A stretch of DNA of 64,000 nt from Dechloromonas sp. UBA6271 (lineage in GTDB: Bacteria; Pseudomonadota; Gammaproteobacteria; Burkholderiales; Rhodocyclaceae), in NCBI GenBank assembly GCA_002440665.1, contig DJUX01000061.1, forward strand, positions 1-64,000, given 5' to 3'. Each line of letters opens with the position of its first letter. Position 1 is the first letter of the stretch. Position numbers and translations under genes: made by a program. The notes under the pieces were generated by a model. It saw only the letters and a program-made list of their open reading frames with translations. It was not told the DNA's origin and searched no databases. Below are positions 54,655-64,000 of this stretch, piece after piece.

Positions 54655-55479
54655 ATGGATATCGTCGCATCGCACCAGCGCTGGCAGTCAGCGCGGCAAG
54701 CCGAACTGGCCGGGCCCGACAGTTGGCTGGGCCTGATCGGACTGATCTGGCTGGAACCCGGCGAGAACGCCGTCGGCAGTGCGGCTGATTGTCCAGTTGG
54801 GCTGCCGCACGGGCCGGCGCGGCTGGGCAGCCTGCGGGTCGATGGCACCGATCTGGCTTGGCAGGCGGCTGCCGATGCCGGCGCGCTGGTCGAGGGCGGC
54901 GGTGCGATCGCCGATGGCTGGCAGGTCTTGCTCACCGACCGGAGCGGACCACCGAGCCGGGTGGTCTTCGGCTCACTGGTTTTTTTCGTCATCGAGCGCG
55001 AGGGCAGGCTGGCGGTGCGCCTGCGCGACCGCAACTGGGCCACCAGACGGCCGCCGCCGGAACTGGCGTATTACGCCTACGACCCCGCCTGGCGCGTCGA
55101 AGCGTTCTGGCAGCGACTGGCGACGCCGCAAAGCATGGAGGTGCCGAACGTCAGCGGCGAGCTGAAAGTCGTCGAGGTGACGCATCAGGCCGTGGTCGGG
55201 ATCGCCATGCAAGCGGTCACGCTGCTGCCGATGTCGGCCAGCGATACGGAAACCTTCTTCGTTTTTCGTGACCGTACCAGCGGCAGGGAAACCTACGGTG
55301 CCGGGCGCTTCCTGAAGGCACCTGCTGCGGTCGACGGCAAAATTACCCTCGATTTCAATTTTGCCTACAACCCACCCTGCGCCTTCACGCCTTTCGCCAC
55401 CTGCCCGCTGCCGCCGCCGGAAAACTGGCTGCCGTTTGCCATACCGGCGGGCGAGAAAAAATGGGACGAGGATATTTAG
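54655..55479 (+). CDS. DUF1684 family protein
   Basis: 274 residues, no signal peptide. The conserved signature ETYGAGRFLKAP and LDFNFAYNPPCAFTPFATCP then LPPPENWLPFAIPAGEK identifies DUF1684, whose function is unknown. The uptake-like motif at 55323 falls between these blocks and encodes AVDGKITLDF, replacing what is usually a variable turn. Divergent from the spermidine-synthase-like gene. Confidence 0.88.
   Translation: MDIVASHQRWQSARQAELAGPDSWLGLIGLIWLEPGENAVGSAADCPVGLPHGPARLGSLRVDGTDLAWQAAADAGALVEGGGAIADGWQVLLTDRSGPPSRVVFGSLVFFVIEREGRLAVRLRDRNWATRRPPPELAYYAYDPAWRVEAFWQRLATPQSMEVPNVSGELKVVEVTHQAVVGIAMQAVTLLPMSASDTETFFVFRDRTSGRETYGAGRFLKAPAAVDGKITLDFNFAYNPPCAFTPFATCPLPPPENWLPFAIPAGEKKWDEDI
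55323..55355 (+). repeat. Uptake-like motif copy 18
   Basis: Core at 55327-55335, preceded by TGCT, with AAAATTA and ATTT tracts; in the DUF1684 gene, sense. Confidence 0.75.
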
Positions 55480-55525
55480 GTCCATCAGCCAGCCAGCCAG
55501 TCGGCCGTTCCATGCTGCATGTGCT

Positions 55526-56104
55526 TCAAGGTTGCGCCGATGTGCCGGAAACCAGTTGAGCATCGCGCCGCTTCATTTCGGCGAGCATGGACTGGAATTG
55601 CTCCTCGACTTCGTGGTTGAGGAAGGAGACGGCAAACAGGCCGGCGAGAATCGAGCCGAAAACGAATTCGGCGCGATATTCGATGACCACCGGCGACCCG
55701 TTGCCCGACGGTTTCAGTCGTACCTCGCTTTCCATCCGCTTCAACGAACCCGACAGGTTCCTGGTCAGGATGCGCTGCATCGGCTCCAGGCGAATTTCCC
55801 GCTCGACCTGAAAGGGATAGGAAAACAGACCGAACCGGGCGATGCCCTCCTGCCTGACGATCAGCACGTTGCCGTTGCGGCGGGCTACCTGGCTGGAGGT
55901 CAGGTTGCCCAGGATGGTGGTCATGTGATCGTAGTCGACCAGCACTTCCCAAGCCGTCTGCCGGCTTACCGGGGCCTTGACGGTCGCCTCGACGAGGAAT
56001 CCGTCGCCCACCTCGCGCACCGCAACGACAACATCCTGCTCGGCGAGCGAGTTGCCGCCAATGAGGCAGGTCAGGAAGAAAACGACAAGTATGCGGATTG
56101 GCAT
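55526..56104 (-). CDS. Exported SRPBCC (START-like) family protein
   Basis: 192 residues. A signal peptide ends near IGGNSLAEQD. VEATVKAPVSRQTAWEVLVD then YDHMTTILGNLTSSQV is the start of a polyketide cyclase/START-like lipid-binding fold, and LEPMQRILTRNLSGSLKRME fits the later strands. Presumably periplasmic; ligand unknown. Convergent with the DUF1684 gene. Confidence 0.7.
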   Translation of the reverse strand: MPIRILVVFFLTCLIGGNSLAEQDVVVAVREVGDGFLVEATVKAPVSRQTAWEVLVDYDHMTTILGNLTSSQVARRNGNVLIVRQEGIARFGLFSYPFQVEREIRLEPMQRILTRNLSGSLKRMESEVRLKPSGNGSPVVIEYRAEFVFGSILAGLFAVSFLNHEVEEQFQSMLAEMKRRDAQLVSGTSAQP

Positions 56105-56394
56105 GAAAGTTCTCGCACAGAGATGATGGCAACGATTCCACTACGCCCCTTGCTGCCGGACAACTGATGTTCCGGCTCGGTCACAGCCAAAAACGCAATA
56201 TGACTAGACGTTGGAACGTCCTGCGCCCAACTGGTTCTGGTAATCTGATTTGCACTTTGAATTTGGAGGTAAACAATGCGCATGCCAATGACGGGCGGCT
56301 ATCATGTTGCGGCAAGGTGCAATGCTCGTGGCAATGCGAATTGCCCGTCCGTCCGGCGCGCTGGACCACTCGAAAATCAGAACAGGGAAACGGA

Positions 56395-57234
56395 ATGACC
56401 ATGAAGACCAAGACAACAGCTACCAGCGCCATGCACGGTTTGCGGGTTGGCGTGATGGCCGGCGCCATAACATTTGCGCTTGCCGGCTGCCAGACCTACG
56501 ATGCCGCGCTGGGCAGCGGCACCGGCGTGACCGCGACCGATTCGGCACGCCTGACCCGCAGCGGCTTCCTGAGCGAATACGCTCGCCTGAAGCCTGTTTC
56601 CGCGGCCGACGGTATCGAATGCTGGCGTGACCCGCGTCTCGATGCGAAGCAATTTGACAAGGTCATGGTGTCGCGCATCGTCGTCTCGCTGGCGCCGCCC
56701 AAGGCTGGAAAAGAGGGCGAGCAGAAGACAATCGATCCGAGCGATCTCAAGACCCTGACCGACTACTTCCACGATTCGCTGGTCAAGGCGCTCAAGCCGC
56801 AGATGCAGGTCGTCGACAAGGCGGGGCCGGGGGTCGTGGTGATCCGCATTGCGCTGACCGATCTGGTGCCGACCACGGTCTCCGATAGTGTCGCCGGCAC
56901 ACTCATTCCCTACGCCTTTATCGCCGAAGCGGGGTCCGGGGTGGCTACCGGCCGACCGGCGGGTTCGACCCCGTACATGGGCGAAACCGGCATGGAAATG
57001 CAGTTCCGCGATGGCGCATCGGGCGCCATCCTGGCGGAATGCCGCGATACCCAGATCGGCCGCAAGTACGCCGCCGACGTGAATGCCGGCGCCGTCGGTA
57101 CAGCCCAGACCTGGGCGAGCGGTTACATGAATTCGTTCCAGGCCTGGTCGTATGCGAAGAACGCTTTCGACAAATGGTCGATGCTCGTTGCCAAGCGCTT
57201 CGCCGAGTTGCGTGGTGTCGCTCCGAAGCAGTAA
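56395..57234 (+). CDS. DUF3313 family lipoprotein
   Basis: 279 residues. Lipoprotein signal with ALAGC, Cys32 lipidated. Conserved DUF3313 blocks: GFLSEYARLKPV, ecwRDPRLDAKQFDKVMVSR-type segment near residue 80, VVVIRIALTDLVPT and GASGAILAECRDTQIGRKYA. The role of this outer-membrane lipoprotein family is unknown. The frame extends upstream without similarity; the start was chosen at the double Met before the signal sequence. Confidence 0.8.
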   Translation: MTMKTKTTATSAMHGLRVGVMAGAITFALAGCQTYDAALGSGTGVTATDSARLTRSGFLSEYARLKPVSAADGIECWRDPRLDAKQFDKVMVSRIVVSLAPPKAGKEGEQKTIDPSDLKTLTDYFHDSLVKALKPQMQVVDKAGPGVVVIRIALTDLVPTTVSDSVAGTLIPYAFIAEAGSGVATGRPAGSTPYMGETGMEMQFRDGASGAILAECRDTQIGRKYAADVNAGAVGTAQTWASGYMNSFQAWSYAKNAFDKWSMLVAKRFAELRGVAPKQ

Positions 57235-57311
57235 GCGCCGTTGGCATTTTGGTCATCCCCCTTGGCGCCAAGGGGGATGACGGAGTCGAACGATGTGTTG
57301 GGGAGCGGTAT

Positions 57312-58454
57312 TTAAGCCGGAGTCTCGTTGGCCACCGCTTCGAGCGCCTTCGCGAAATTCTCCACGGTCCGCTCCGGATTGTGCAGTTTCTCCAGTCCGA
57401 ACAAGCCGATCCGGAAGGTCCTGAAATCAGGCCCTTCGTCGCATTGCAGCGGCACGCCGGCGGCCGTCTGCAGGCCGACGGCGAGGAATTTCCTGCCTGA
57501 CTGGATATCGGGGTCGGAGGTGTAGCTGACGACCACGCCGGGGGCCTGGAAGCCGGCGGCGGCGACGCTGGGGAAGCCTTGGCTGACGAGCAACTGGCGG
57601 ATGCGCCGGCCAAGTTCCTGCTGTTCGCGGCAGACCTTGGCGAAACCATAGGTTTCCGTTTCCAGCATGACGTCGCGCATGGCGGCCAGTGCGTCGGTCG
57701 GCATCGTCGCATGGTAGGCGTGGCTGCCGTTTTCGAACGATTCCATGATCTGCAGCCATTTCTTGAGGTCGCAGGCGAAACTGGTGCTGGTAGTCGCGTC
57801 GATGCGTTCACGGGCGCGCTCGCCGAGGGCGACGAGGGCGCAGCAGGGCGAGGCGCTCCAGCCTTTTTGCGGTGCGCTGATCAGGACGTCGACGTTGCTG
57901 GCGACCATGTCGACCCAGACGGTGCCGGAGGCGACGCAATCGAGCACGAACAGCCCGTCGACCGCGCGCACCGCTTCGCCGACGGCTTTCAGGTAGCTGT
58001 CGGGCAGGATCATGCCGGAGGCCGTTTCGACGTGCGGGGCGAAGACGACGGCAGGTTTTTGTTCGTGGATGGCGGCGACCACTTCGGCGATCGGCGGCGG
58101 GGCGAACGGCGCCTGGGCGCCGGGGCCGGTCTGGCGGGCCTTGAGGACGATGCTTTCGGAGGGAATCTGGCCCATGTCGAAGATCTGCGTCCAGCGGAAG
58201 CTGAACCAGCCGTTGCGGATGACCAGGCACTTCTTGCCGCTGGCGAACTGGCGGGCCACGGCTTCCATGCCGAAGGTGCCGCTGCCGGGCACGACGACGG
58301 CGCTCCTGGCGTTGTAAACCGTCTTCAGGATGCGCGAGATATCTTTCATGACGCCCTGGAAGCGTTGCGACATGTGGTTCAGGGCGCGGTCGGTATAGAC
58401 CACCGAGTATTCGAGCAGACCTTCCGGGTCCGGTTGCGGCAGCAGGGCGGGCAT
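57312..58454 (-). CDS. Class V aminotransferase (alanine/serine-glyoxylate type)
   Basis: 380 residues. VVVPGSGTFGMEAVARQF, VVFAPHVETASGMILPD, LFVLDCVASGTVWVDMVASN and the PLP-lysine motif DVLISAPQKGWSASPCCA show a fold-type I, class V aminotransferase of the AGXT/SGAT group. Likely transfers amino groups between alanine or serine and glyoxylate or another 2-oxo acid. Stands alone, 81 bp from the next gene on the same strand. Confidence 0.88.
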   Translation of the reverse strand: MPALLPQPDPEGLLEYSVVYTDRALNHMSQRFQGVMKDISRILKTVYNARSAVVVPGSGTFGMEAVARQFASGKKCLVIRNGWFSFRWTQIFDMGQIPSESIVLKARQTGPGAQAPFAPPPIAEVVAAIHEQKPAVVFAPHVETASGMILPDSYLKAVGEAVRAVDGLFVLDCVASGTVWVDMVASNVDVLISAPQKGWSASPCCALVALGERARERIDATTSTSFACDLKKWLQIMESFENGSHAYHATMPTDALAAMRDVMLETETYGFAKVCREQQELGRRIRQLLVSQGFPSVAAAGFQAPGVVVSYTSDPDIQSGRKFLAVGLQTAAGVPLQCDEGPDFRTFRIGLFGLEKLHNPERTVENFAKALEAVANETPA

Positions 58455-58535
58455 GTGTCTCTCCGTTTTGTTTTTGGCAAAGCGTGCAGCATAACGCCAA
58501 GCCTTGGCGGAGCGCCATACACCGGTGATGGGCAG

Positions 58536-60953
58536 CTAGTTGCTTTCCCGTCGGGCGGGCGTCTCCGCCGGGCGCCGGTCGACGCCGACCCGGGTCTTGA
58601 TCCTGAAATCGCAAACTTCGCGAACCTGGCCATCGTCGATCATGCAGACATCGTGATACTGATTCCATTCGTCGATCGGCGGCCAGGTGGCGGGCCGGGT
58701 CTCGAAGCGGATTTTTCCTTGATGCGAGAAGAATCGCGGCTTGTTTTGGCAGCGCACGGGGTAACGATTGCCCGGCAATATTTTCTGAAGCCTGAGCAAT
58801 AGATCGCGTTTCGGGCTGTCGTCGAAGCTTGTTCCCGTTGCATCGAGCAGGTCGTAAAACGTCGCATCACAACCGGCACCGGCGCCGCTGGCCATGAATA
58901 TCTTGGCTACGTTGACCGGGTTGCCGTCGTTGGCAATATCCAGCATTTGCGTGTGCTCGACTTCGGATTCCGACCAGCGTTCCGACACCTCTTGCATGGA
59001 AATCCTGGCTTTCCCCTTGAAACTTAGCGTCGGTGGCGCATTTCCGCCTTGCAGGCGGGTGCAGAGTTCCCGATCCAGTGCCTTTGGGCCGATCGTTTCC
59101 ACGGTTTCGACCTTGAAGCGGCACAGCGTGCCGTCGGCAATGGCGCGCGCCGATACGGGATGCTTGAGATCGCGGTGGTAGAGAATGAAATGCCGGTTGT
59201 TGTAAGTCAGCAAACCCAGATTGTCGCCGCCCCAAAGATTCTCGGCACCCGGCGGTGGAGGAGGCAATTCGTCATAACTCAACGGAAAATCCTTGGCGGT
59301 GTCGAAGGCGTAATAAGCCGGCACATGGGCTGTTCCCTCGGTGGTGAATGCCAGGTCGATTCGCCGGATGCCCAAAGGAATATCCAGACCGATGTCGGAT
59401 ACCAGATCGGACAGACGGTTCGCGTTGGCGTAGGCGGCGATCGTTTCACAGATGTCATCGTTTTCCTTTGGGGGCATGAGGTAAAGATCGATGCCTTCCG
59501 TGCGCTTGCCGCCCAGTGCCAGGTAGGTTCGGTAAAGCTGCGCCACTTCCTCGCGTCGTTCACGCGCGGTGCCTGCGCCGCCGGGTTTAGCAAGTTGCTT
59601 GCGCAACATGTCGGCGAGGTTGAGGTAGGCGACGCGGCGTTTCGGGTCGAGGGCAATGGCCCGCCTGAGCGCGCGTTCCTGATAGCTTTGCGGCATCCAT
59701 TGTTGTGCCAGGAACCCGAAGTCGTTGAGAATTGCCGCCGCCCGCGAAGCGCTGATTCCCTCGAGTGGCGCGTCGATGGCCTGAATGGCGCCAGCCTTTT
59801 CAAAGCGCGTGGTGGCATCATATGCCGGAAGCGATTTCCCGGCTTTCTTGTCCGCCTCGTACTTCTCCAGGATTTCCCGGTGCGCCTTGTCGAGCGCCAA
59901 CCAGTCGACGCTGGCGGCTTGCTCGATGTCGAGGCGAAAGACTTGCACTTTACGGTTGTCGCTTGTGTCCAGCGCCAGCAGGAGGTCACCGGAGATGGTC
60001 AGGGCGCGGGTATGCGCCGGTAGTTTCCAGTTTTTTTCGATGCCCGGTTGTTGCGGGTTTTTCAGGTCGATACGCCACAATTGCCCATTTAGGTCGGAGA
60101 GGGTCAAGGCATTATCCGGCCCATTGGCATCGAGCCGTGGGCAATCCAGTTCGTTACCAATGGAAACGGTTGAAATGCGCGGCAGGCCGGCAACCGCCCG
60201 GTAGATGCCGACCCGTGGTGCTCGCGCGTCTCCCATGATGATGTGTCCGCTGTCGAGGATGGCTGTGATACATCCGTACTGATAGCGTGCGAATTCAGTG
60301 TAGGCCTGTTCAAACGCCTGCGGTTTCGGGGCGCGCAGATCCCAAAGCGAGAGGCTCCCGCCCGTTTTGAAAGCAATGAGTTTGCCGCTTGGGGAGAAGG
60401 CTACAGTGTCGAAGTAAGACTGGATTTCGCGCAGGGCTGTGCGGGATTGCCTGTTGGCGGTTGGAACAACGACGGTTTCCCGAATACCTTTGTCTTTGTC
60501 CACCACACGCGAGTAGGCGAAGGCGTTAGCGCTCGGCGCCAGGCTTACCCGGATCGTCATCACCGTTTCCCGCCAGGCTTCTTTCGGTGCATCGGGGTCG
60601 GCCAGGTCGAGAGCAATCAGTTGGAAGGCGGCTTCCTCGCGGATGGGCAGTTCGGGGGGGATGACGACCAGAGCCAGCTTTCCGTCCGGCGAGATTTCGA
60701 GTTGCTTCGCCCCCGGCAGCGCGAGAAATTCTCTCGGGCGTGGATTCTGGCTATCGGCGGCATCGATTATCTGCAGGCCGGCCGGCTTGTCCTTCCCGCC
60801 TTCAAACAGCACGACGAACAGCCCGCCGGCTGAGGCGGCACGACCCAAACCAACCGGAGAGTCGAGCCGGAGCGCGCCGCCCGGGGCCGGAGCGGCCATG
60901 GAAAGTGCCGAGAAAATCAGAATGGCTGTGCCGACGAGGTATCTTACAATCAT
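58536..60953 (-). CDS. Large exported protein, beta-propeller-like N-terminal half
   Basis: 805 residues, not recognised. Signal peptide ends near LSMAAPAPGG. Residues 30-380 show repeated strand patterns like SPDGKLALVVIPPELP, FSPSGKLIAFKTGGSLSLWD and RTREALTIS-like turns, suggesting a WD40/YVTN-type propeller. A helical TPR-like segment follows (ERALRRAIALDPKRRVAYLN). The C-terminal third has paired cysteines (CRFKVE, CTRLQG, GAGCDATFYD, MIDDGQVREVC). Presumably periplasmic. No gene partner visible. Confidence 0.55.
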   Translation of the reverse strand: MIVRYLVGTAILIFSALSMAAPAPGGALRLDSPVGLGRAASAGGLFVVLFEGGKDKPAGLQIIDAADSQNPRPREFLALPGAKQLEISPDGKLALVVIPPELPIREEAAFQLIALDLADPDAPKEAWRETVMTIRVSLAPSANAFAYSRVVDKDKGIRETVVVPTANRQSRTALREIQSYFDTVAFSPSGKLIAFKTGGSLSLWDLRAPKPQAFEQAYTEFARYQYGCITAILDSGHIIMGDARAPRVGIYRAVAGLPRISTVSIGNELDCPRLDANGPDNALTLSDLNGQLWRIDLKNPQQPGIEKNWKLPAHTRALTISGDLLLALDTSDNRKVQVFRLDIEQAASVDWLALDKAHREILEKYEADKKAGKSLPAYDATTRFEKAGAIQAIDAPLEGISASRAAAILNDFGFLAQQWMPQSYQERALRRAIALDPKRRVAYLNLADMLRKQLAKPGGAGTARERREEVAQLYRTYLALGGKRTEGIDLYLMPPKENDDICETIAAYANANRLSDLVSDIGLDIPLGIRRIDLAFTTEGTAHVPAYYAFDTAKDFPLSYDELPPPPPGAENLWGGDNLGLLTYNNRHFILYHRDLKHPVSARAIADGTLCRFKVETVETIGPKALDRELCTRLQGGNAPPTLSFKGKARISMQEVSERWSESEVEHTQMLDIANDGNPVNVAKIFMASGAGAGCDATFYDLLDATGTSFDDSPKRDLLLRLQKILPGNRYPVRCQNKPRFFSHQGKIRFETRPATWPPIDEWNQYHDVCMIDDGQVREVCDFRIKTRVGVDRRPAETPARRESN

Positions 60954-61032
60954 AATTGAGCGCGCAATGGTTGAAAACCGGGCTGCCGGCGTTTCAGTAT
61001 GATGAAGCCATTTTTGCCCGCATCAAACCGTT

Positions 61033-61065
61033 TGTTGCGGTCGACCGCGAAAAATAGGCAAAAAG
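61033..61065 (+). repeat. Uptake-like motif copy 19
   Basis: Core at 61037-61045, preceded by TGTT, with AAAAAT and AAAAA tracts in register; intergenic upstream of putA. Confidence 0.88.
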
Positions 61066-61157
61066 CGGCTTGGCGGCTTTCGTTGCGGCGTATGCGGTGG
61101 ATGCCGTCGCCGGAATAATTTAATCTGGCATCCGTGCGGGCGAAGCGGGGTTATGTA

Positions 61158-64000
61158 ATGGACGGCAGTCGCAGGGAGGCGATCCGGCTGGCTTGCCGGG
61201 CACCGGAGGCGGGGTGCATGGCGCGGCTGACGGACGAGCTTGCTGCGCTCGATTATGACCGCACGGCGGTCCGCCGTACCGCCGGCAGGCTGGTCGAAGC
61301 GGTGCGGCGCCAGCGCAGCGGGGCGAGTGGCGTCGATCACCTGATGCATGAGTTTTCGCTGTCGAGCCAGGAAGGCGTGGCCTTGATGTGCCTTGCTGAG
61401 GCGCTGCTGCGGATTCCCGATGCTGCCACGGTCGACCGCCTGATTCGCGACAAAATCAGCCATGGCGACTGGAAGTCGCACCTCGGCGGCAGTCCGTCGC
61501 TGTTCGTCAACGCGGCGACCTGGGGGCTGATGCTGACCGGCAAGCTGGTCGCCACGCAGAGCCACGGTGCGCTCGGCAAGGCATTAACGAAGATTCTGGC
61601 CAGAGGCGGCGAGCCGCTGGTCCGCAAGGGCGTCGATTTCGCCATGCGCCTGCTCGGTCAGCAGTTCGTCATGGGCGAGACCATAGCGGCGGCGCTGGCG
61701 CGCAGCCGGGACAACGAGGCGCGCGGCTATCGCCACTCCCTCGACATGCTTGGCGAGGCGGCACTGACCGCGGCCGATGCCGAGCGTTACTGCCGGGCTT
61801 ATGAACAGGCCATCCACGCCATCGGCGCCGCCAGCGGCGGGCGCGGCATCAAGGCCGGGCCGGGGATTTCGGTCAAGCTGTCGGCGCTTCATCCGCGCTA
61901 CGTGCGCAGCCAGCGCCAGCGGGTGATGACCGAGCTGCTGCCGCGCCTGAAGCGCTTGATGCTGCTAGCCCGCCAGTACGACATAGGGCTGAACATCGAT
62001 GCCGAGGAGGCCGACCGCCTGGAACTCTCGCTCGACCTGCTGGAAGCGCTGGCCGGCGATCCCGACCTGGCCGGCTGGCAGGGCATGGGCTTCGTGGTGC
62101 AGGCCTACCAGAAGCGCTGCCCCTTTGTCATCGACTGGCTGGTTGATCTGGCGCGGCGCAGCGGGCGGCGGATCATGGTGCGGCTGGTCAAGGGCGCCTA
62201 CTGGGACAGCGAGATCAAGCGCGCGCAGGTCGACGGGCTGGCCGACTACCCGGTCTTCACGCGCAAGCCGCATGCCGACCTCTCGTATCTGGTCTGCGCC
62301 AGCCGCCTGCTGGCCGCGCCGGATGCGGTCTATCCTCAGTTCGCCACGCACAACGCCCAGACGCTGGCATCGGTGTTCCAGATGGCGCTGGAGCGCGGTG
62401 TCGACGACTACGAATTCCAGTGCCTGCACGGCATGGGCGAGCCGCTCTACGACAACGTGGTCGGCCCGCAGCATCTCGGCCGGCCGTGCCGCATCTACGC
62501 GCCGGTCGGCACTCATGAAACCCTGCTGCCTTATCTGGTGCGCCGCCTGCTGGAGAACGGTGCCAACAGTTCCTTCGTCAATCGCATCGTCGATGAAACG
62601 GTGTCGGTCGCCGAGCTGGTCGCCGATCCTCTGATTCAAGTCAGAGGCGAGGGCGGTACGCGGCATCCGCGGATTCCCCTTCCGCGCGATCTTTACGGCA
62701 CGGGACGGGTCAATTCGGCGGGCGTCGATCTCGCCGACGAAACCGTGATTGCCCGCTTGCAGGTCGAACTGGCGGCGCTGGCGGAAAAAAGCTGGCAGGC
62801 GCAGCCGCTGCTGGGCGGTGCGGCGGCCGTTACGGGAAACTGGCAGCCGGTACTCAACCCGGCCGATCGTCGCGATCAGGTCGGCAGCGTGCGCGAAGCC
62901 GATGCGGCGGCGGTCGAGCATGCCTTGCAGCATGCCGCTGCCTGCGCCGCAACCTGGGCGCAGACCGCGCCCGGCGAACGGGCCGCTGTGCTGCTGCGGG
63001 CGGCCGACCTGCTGGAGGCGAACTGCGTGCCGCTGCTCAGCCTGTGCATCCGCGAAGCCGGCAAGACCTGGGGCAATGCGCTGGCCGAGGTGCGCGAGGC
63101 GGTCGATTTCTGCCGCTACTACGGTCAACAGCTATTGGCGGGCGATTTTCAGGGTGGCGATGCGCCAGGCCCGGTGGTCTGCATCAGCCCGTGGAATTTC
63201 CCGCTCGCCATCTTCATCGGCGAAGTCAGCGCGGCACTGGCGGCCGGCAGCCCGGTGATCGCCAAGCCGGCCGAGCAGACGCCGTTGATAGCCGCTTTTG
63301 CCATTGAACTGCTGCAGCGGGCGGGCGTCCCGCGCGAGGTGCTGCAGTTCCTGCCCGGCCGTGGTGAAACCGTCGGCGCCGCGCTGACCGCCGACGCCCG
63401 CGTGCGCGGTGTCGTGTTCACCGGTTCGACCGAGGTGGCGCGGCTGATCAACCAGAGCATCGCGCCGCGCGCCGGGGTCCGGCTGATCGCCGAAACCGGC
63501 GGCCAGAACGCGATGATCGTCGATTCCTCAGCCCTGCCCGAGCAGGTGGTGCAGGACGTGCTGGTTTCCGCCTTCGACAGCGCCGGCCAGCGCTGTTCGG
63601 CGCTGCGCGTGCTGTGCCTGCAGGAAGATATCGCCGACCGCGTGCTGGCCATGCTCAAGGCCGCCATGCAGGAACTGGCCATCGGCGACCCGGCGCTGCT
63701 GGCGACCGACATCGGCCCGGTCATCGACCAAGAGGCGCAGGCCGGGTTGCTCGTTCACATTGAAAGCATGCGGGCGAAGGGCAGGGCGGTATTCCAGCTG
63801 CCCCTGCCGGCGGAATGCACTGCCGGCTGCTTCGTGCCGCCGACGCTGATCGAGATCGATGCGCTGGCCGATCTGCAGCGCGAGGTCTTCGGGCCGGTCG
63901 TCCATGTCCTGCGCTTTGCTGGCGACCGGCTGCAGCCGCTGCTCGACGCCATCAACGCCACCGGCTACGGCCTGACTCTCGGCCTGCACAGCCGCATCGA
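61158..64000 (+). CDS. putA: Bifunctional proline dehydrogenase / glutamate-semialdehyde dehydrogenase (3' end outside window)
   Basis: About 947 residues are visible, open to the window edge. The proline dehydrogenase barrel shows FVVQAYQKRCPFVIDWLVDL, LVKGAYWDSEIKRAQ, YPQFATHNAQTL and FQCLHGMGEPLYDN. The aldehyde dehydrogenase shows VVCISPWNFPLAIFIGEVSA, VVFTGSTEVARLINQ and the catalytic Cys in SAGQRCSALRVLCL. The protein starts at MDGSRREAIRLACRAPEAG, so the N-terminal ribbon-helix-helix repressor domain of E. coli PutA is absent; regulation must come from elsewhere. It oxidises proline to glutamate at the membrane. Confidence 0.93.
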   Translation, partial: MDGSRREAIRLACRAPEAGCMARLTDELAALDYDRTAVRRTAGRLVEAVRRQRSGASGVDHLMHEFSLSSQEGVALMCLAEALLRIPDAATVDRLIRDKISHGDWKSHLGGSPSLFVNAATWGLMLTGKLVATQSHGALGKALTKILARGGEPLVRKGVDFAMRLLGQQFVMGETIAAALARSRDNEARGYRHSLDMLGEAALTAADAERYCRAYEQAIHAIGAASGGRGIKAGPGISVKLSALHPRYVRSQRQRVMTELLPRLKRLMLLARQYDIGLNIDAEEADRLELSLDLLEALAGDPDLAGWQGMGFVVQAYQKRCPFVIDWLVDLARRSGRRIMVRLVKGAYWDSEIKRAQVDGLADYPVFTRKPHADLSYLVCASRLLAAPDAVYPQFATHNAQTLASVFQMALERGVDDYEFQCLHGMGEPLYDNVVGPQHLGRPCRIYAPVGTHETLLPYLVRRLLENGANSSFVNRIVDETVSVAELVADPLIQVRGEGGTRHPRIPLPRDLYGTGRVNSAGVDLADETVIARLQVELAALAEKSWQAQPLLGGAAAVTGNWQPVLNPADRRDQVGSVREADAAAVEHALQHAAACAATWAQTAPGERAAVLLRAADLLEANCVPLLSLCIREAGKTWGNALAEVREAVDFCRYYGQQLLAGDFQGGDAPGPVVCISPWNFPLAIFIGEVSAALAAGSPVIAKPAEQTPLIAAFAIELLQRAGVPREVLQFLPGRGETVGAALTADARVRGVVFTGSTEVARLINQSIAPRAGVRLIAETGGQNAMIVDSSALPEQVVQDVLVSAFDSAGQRCSALRVLCLQEDIADRVLAMLKAAMQELAIGDPALLATDIGPVIDQEAQAGLLVHIESMRAKGRAVFQLPLPAECTAGCFVPPTLIEIDALADLQREVFGPVVHVLRFAGDRLQPLLDAINATGYGLTLGLHSRI

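Overview
The window reads as a GC-rich betaproteobacterial chromosome segment. Gene content points to the Rhodocyclales (a Dechloromonas/Azonexus-like genome): a Wolinella-type quinol:fumarate reductase, a PEP-CTERM protein behind a sigma-54 promoter, a PHB-depolymerase-like esterase, a Nif11-like protein and a molybdopterin operon. The lineage is inferred from gene content; no rRNA gene is present and I recognised no tRNA or CRISPR array.

Layout. 1-8.8 kb: end of a protein kinase, a B12-binding radical SAM protein, a RIO kinase and a 1718-residue exonuclease-RecQ-UvrD fusion helicase. 8.9-16.4 kb: a PIN toxin with a broken antitoxin, parE, a PHB-depolymerase-like esterase, a CsgG-like lipoprotein, a DUF808 membrane protein and its zinc-ribbon partner, and yjbQ. 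16.4-20.4 kb: flavin reductase, a complete 1199-bp IS5-family element, a NERD gene broken by an amber codon, a small lipoprotein and a DUF2789 gene. 20.5-27.7 kb: transporters (MFS, SLC13, TauE), glutathione peroxidase, CHRD protein, Nif11-like gene and a LysR regulator. 27.7-34.1 kb: frdCAB (frdA carries an in-frame ochre codon), then an Lrp regulator divergent from ornithine cyclodeaminase and arginase. 34.1-37.3 kb: a repeat-rich accessory island with a truncated dinG copy at its left edge; it holds the PEP-CTERM gene, a second DUF2789 copy and VapBC. 37.3-42.8 kb: dinG, an ATP-grasp-like gene, mobB, moeA, moaD, moaE. 42.8-64 kb: MFS, clpB, a CoiA-like protein, OsmC-YcaO, an amidohydrolase, a membrane spermidine-synthase-like protein, several envelope proteins, an aminotransferase and putA running off the end. 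Arginase, ornithine cyclodeaminase and PutA together would take arginine through ornithine and proline to glutamate.

The most unusual signal cuts across gene boundaries. At least 19 places on both strands carry a 9-bp core GCGGTCGAC, usually preceded by TGYT, followed by one A/T run at motif positions 14-18 and another at 25-29, one helical turn apart. This is the architecture of the Pasteurellaceae DNA uptake signal sequence (a GCGGT-containing core plus two phased A/T tracts), and it shares GCGGT with it. About half the copies are intergenic; six sense-strand copies inside genes all read Ala-Val-Asp in the same frame. I propose a self-specific DNA-uptake-type sequence in this betaproteobacterium. 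Three genes (antitoxin, NERD, frdA) are each interrupted by one in-frame stop codon, one each of TGA, TAG and TAA.
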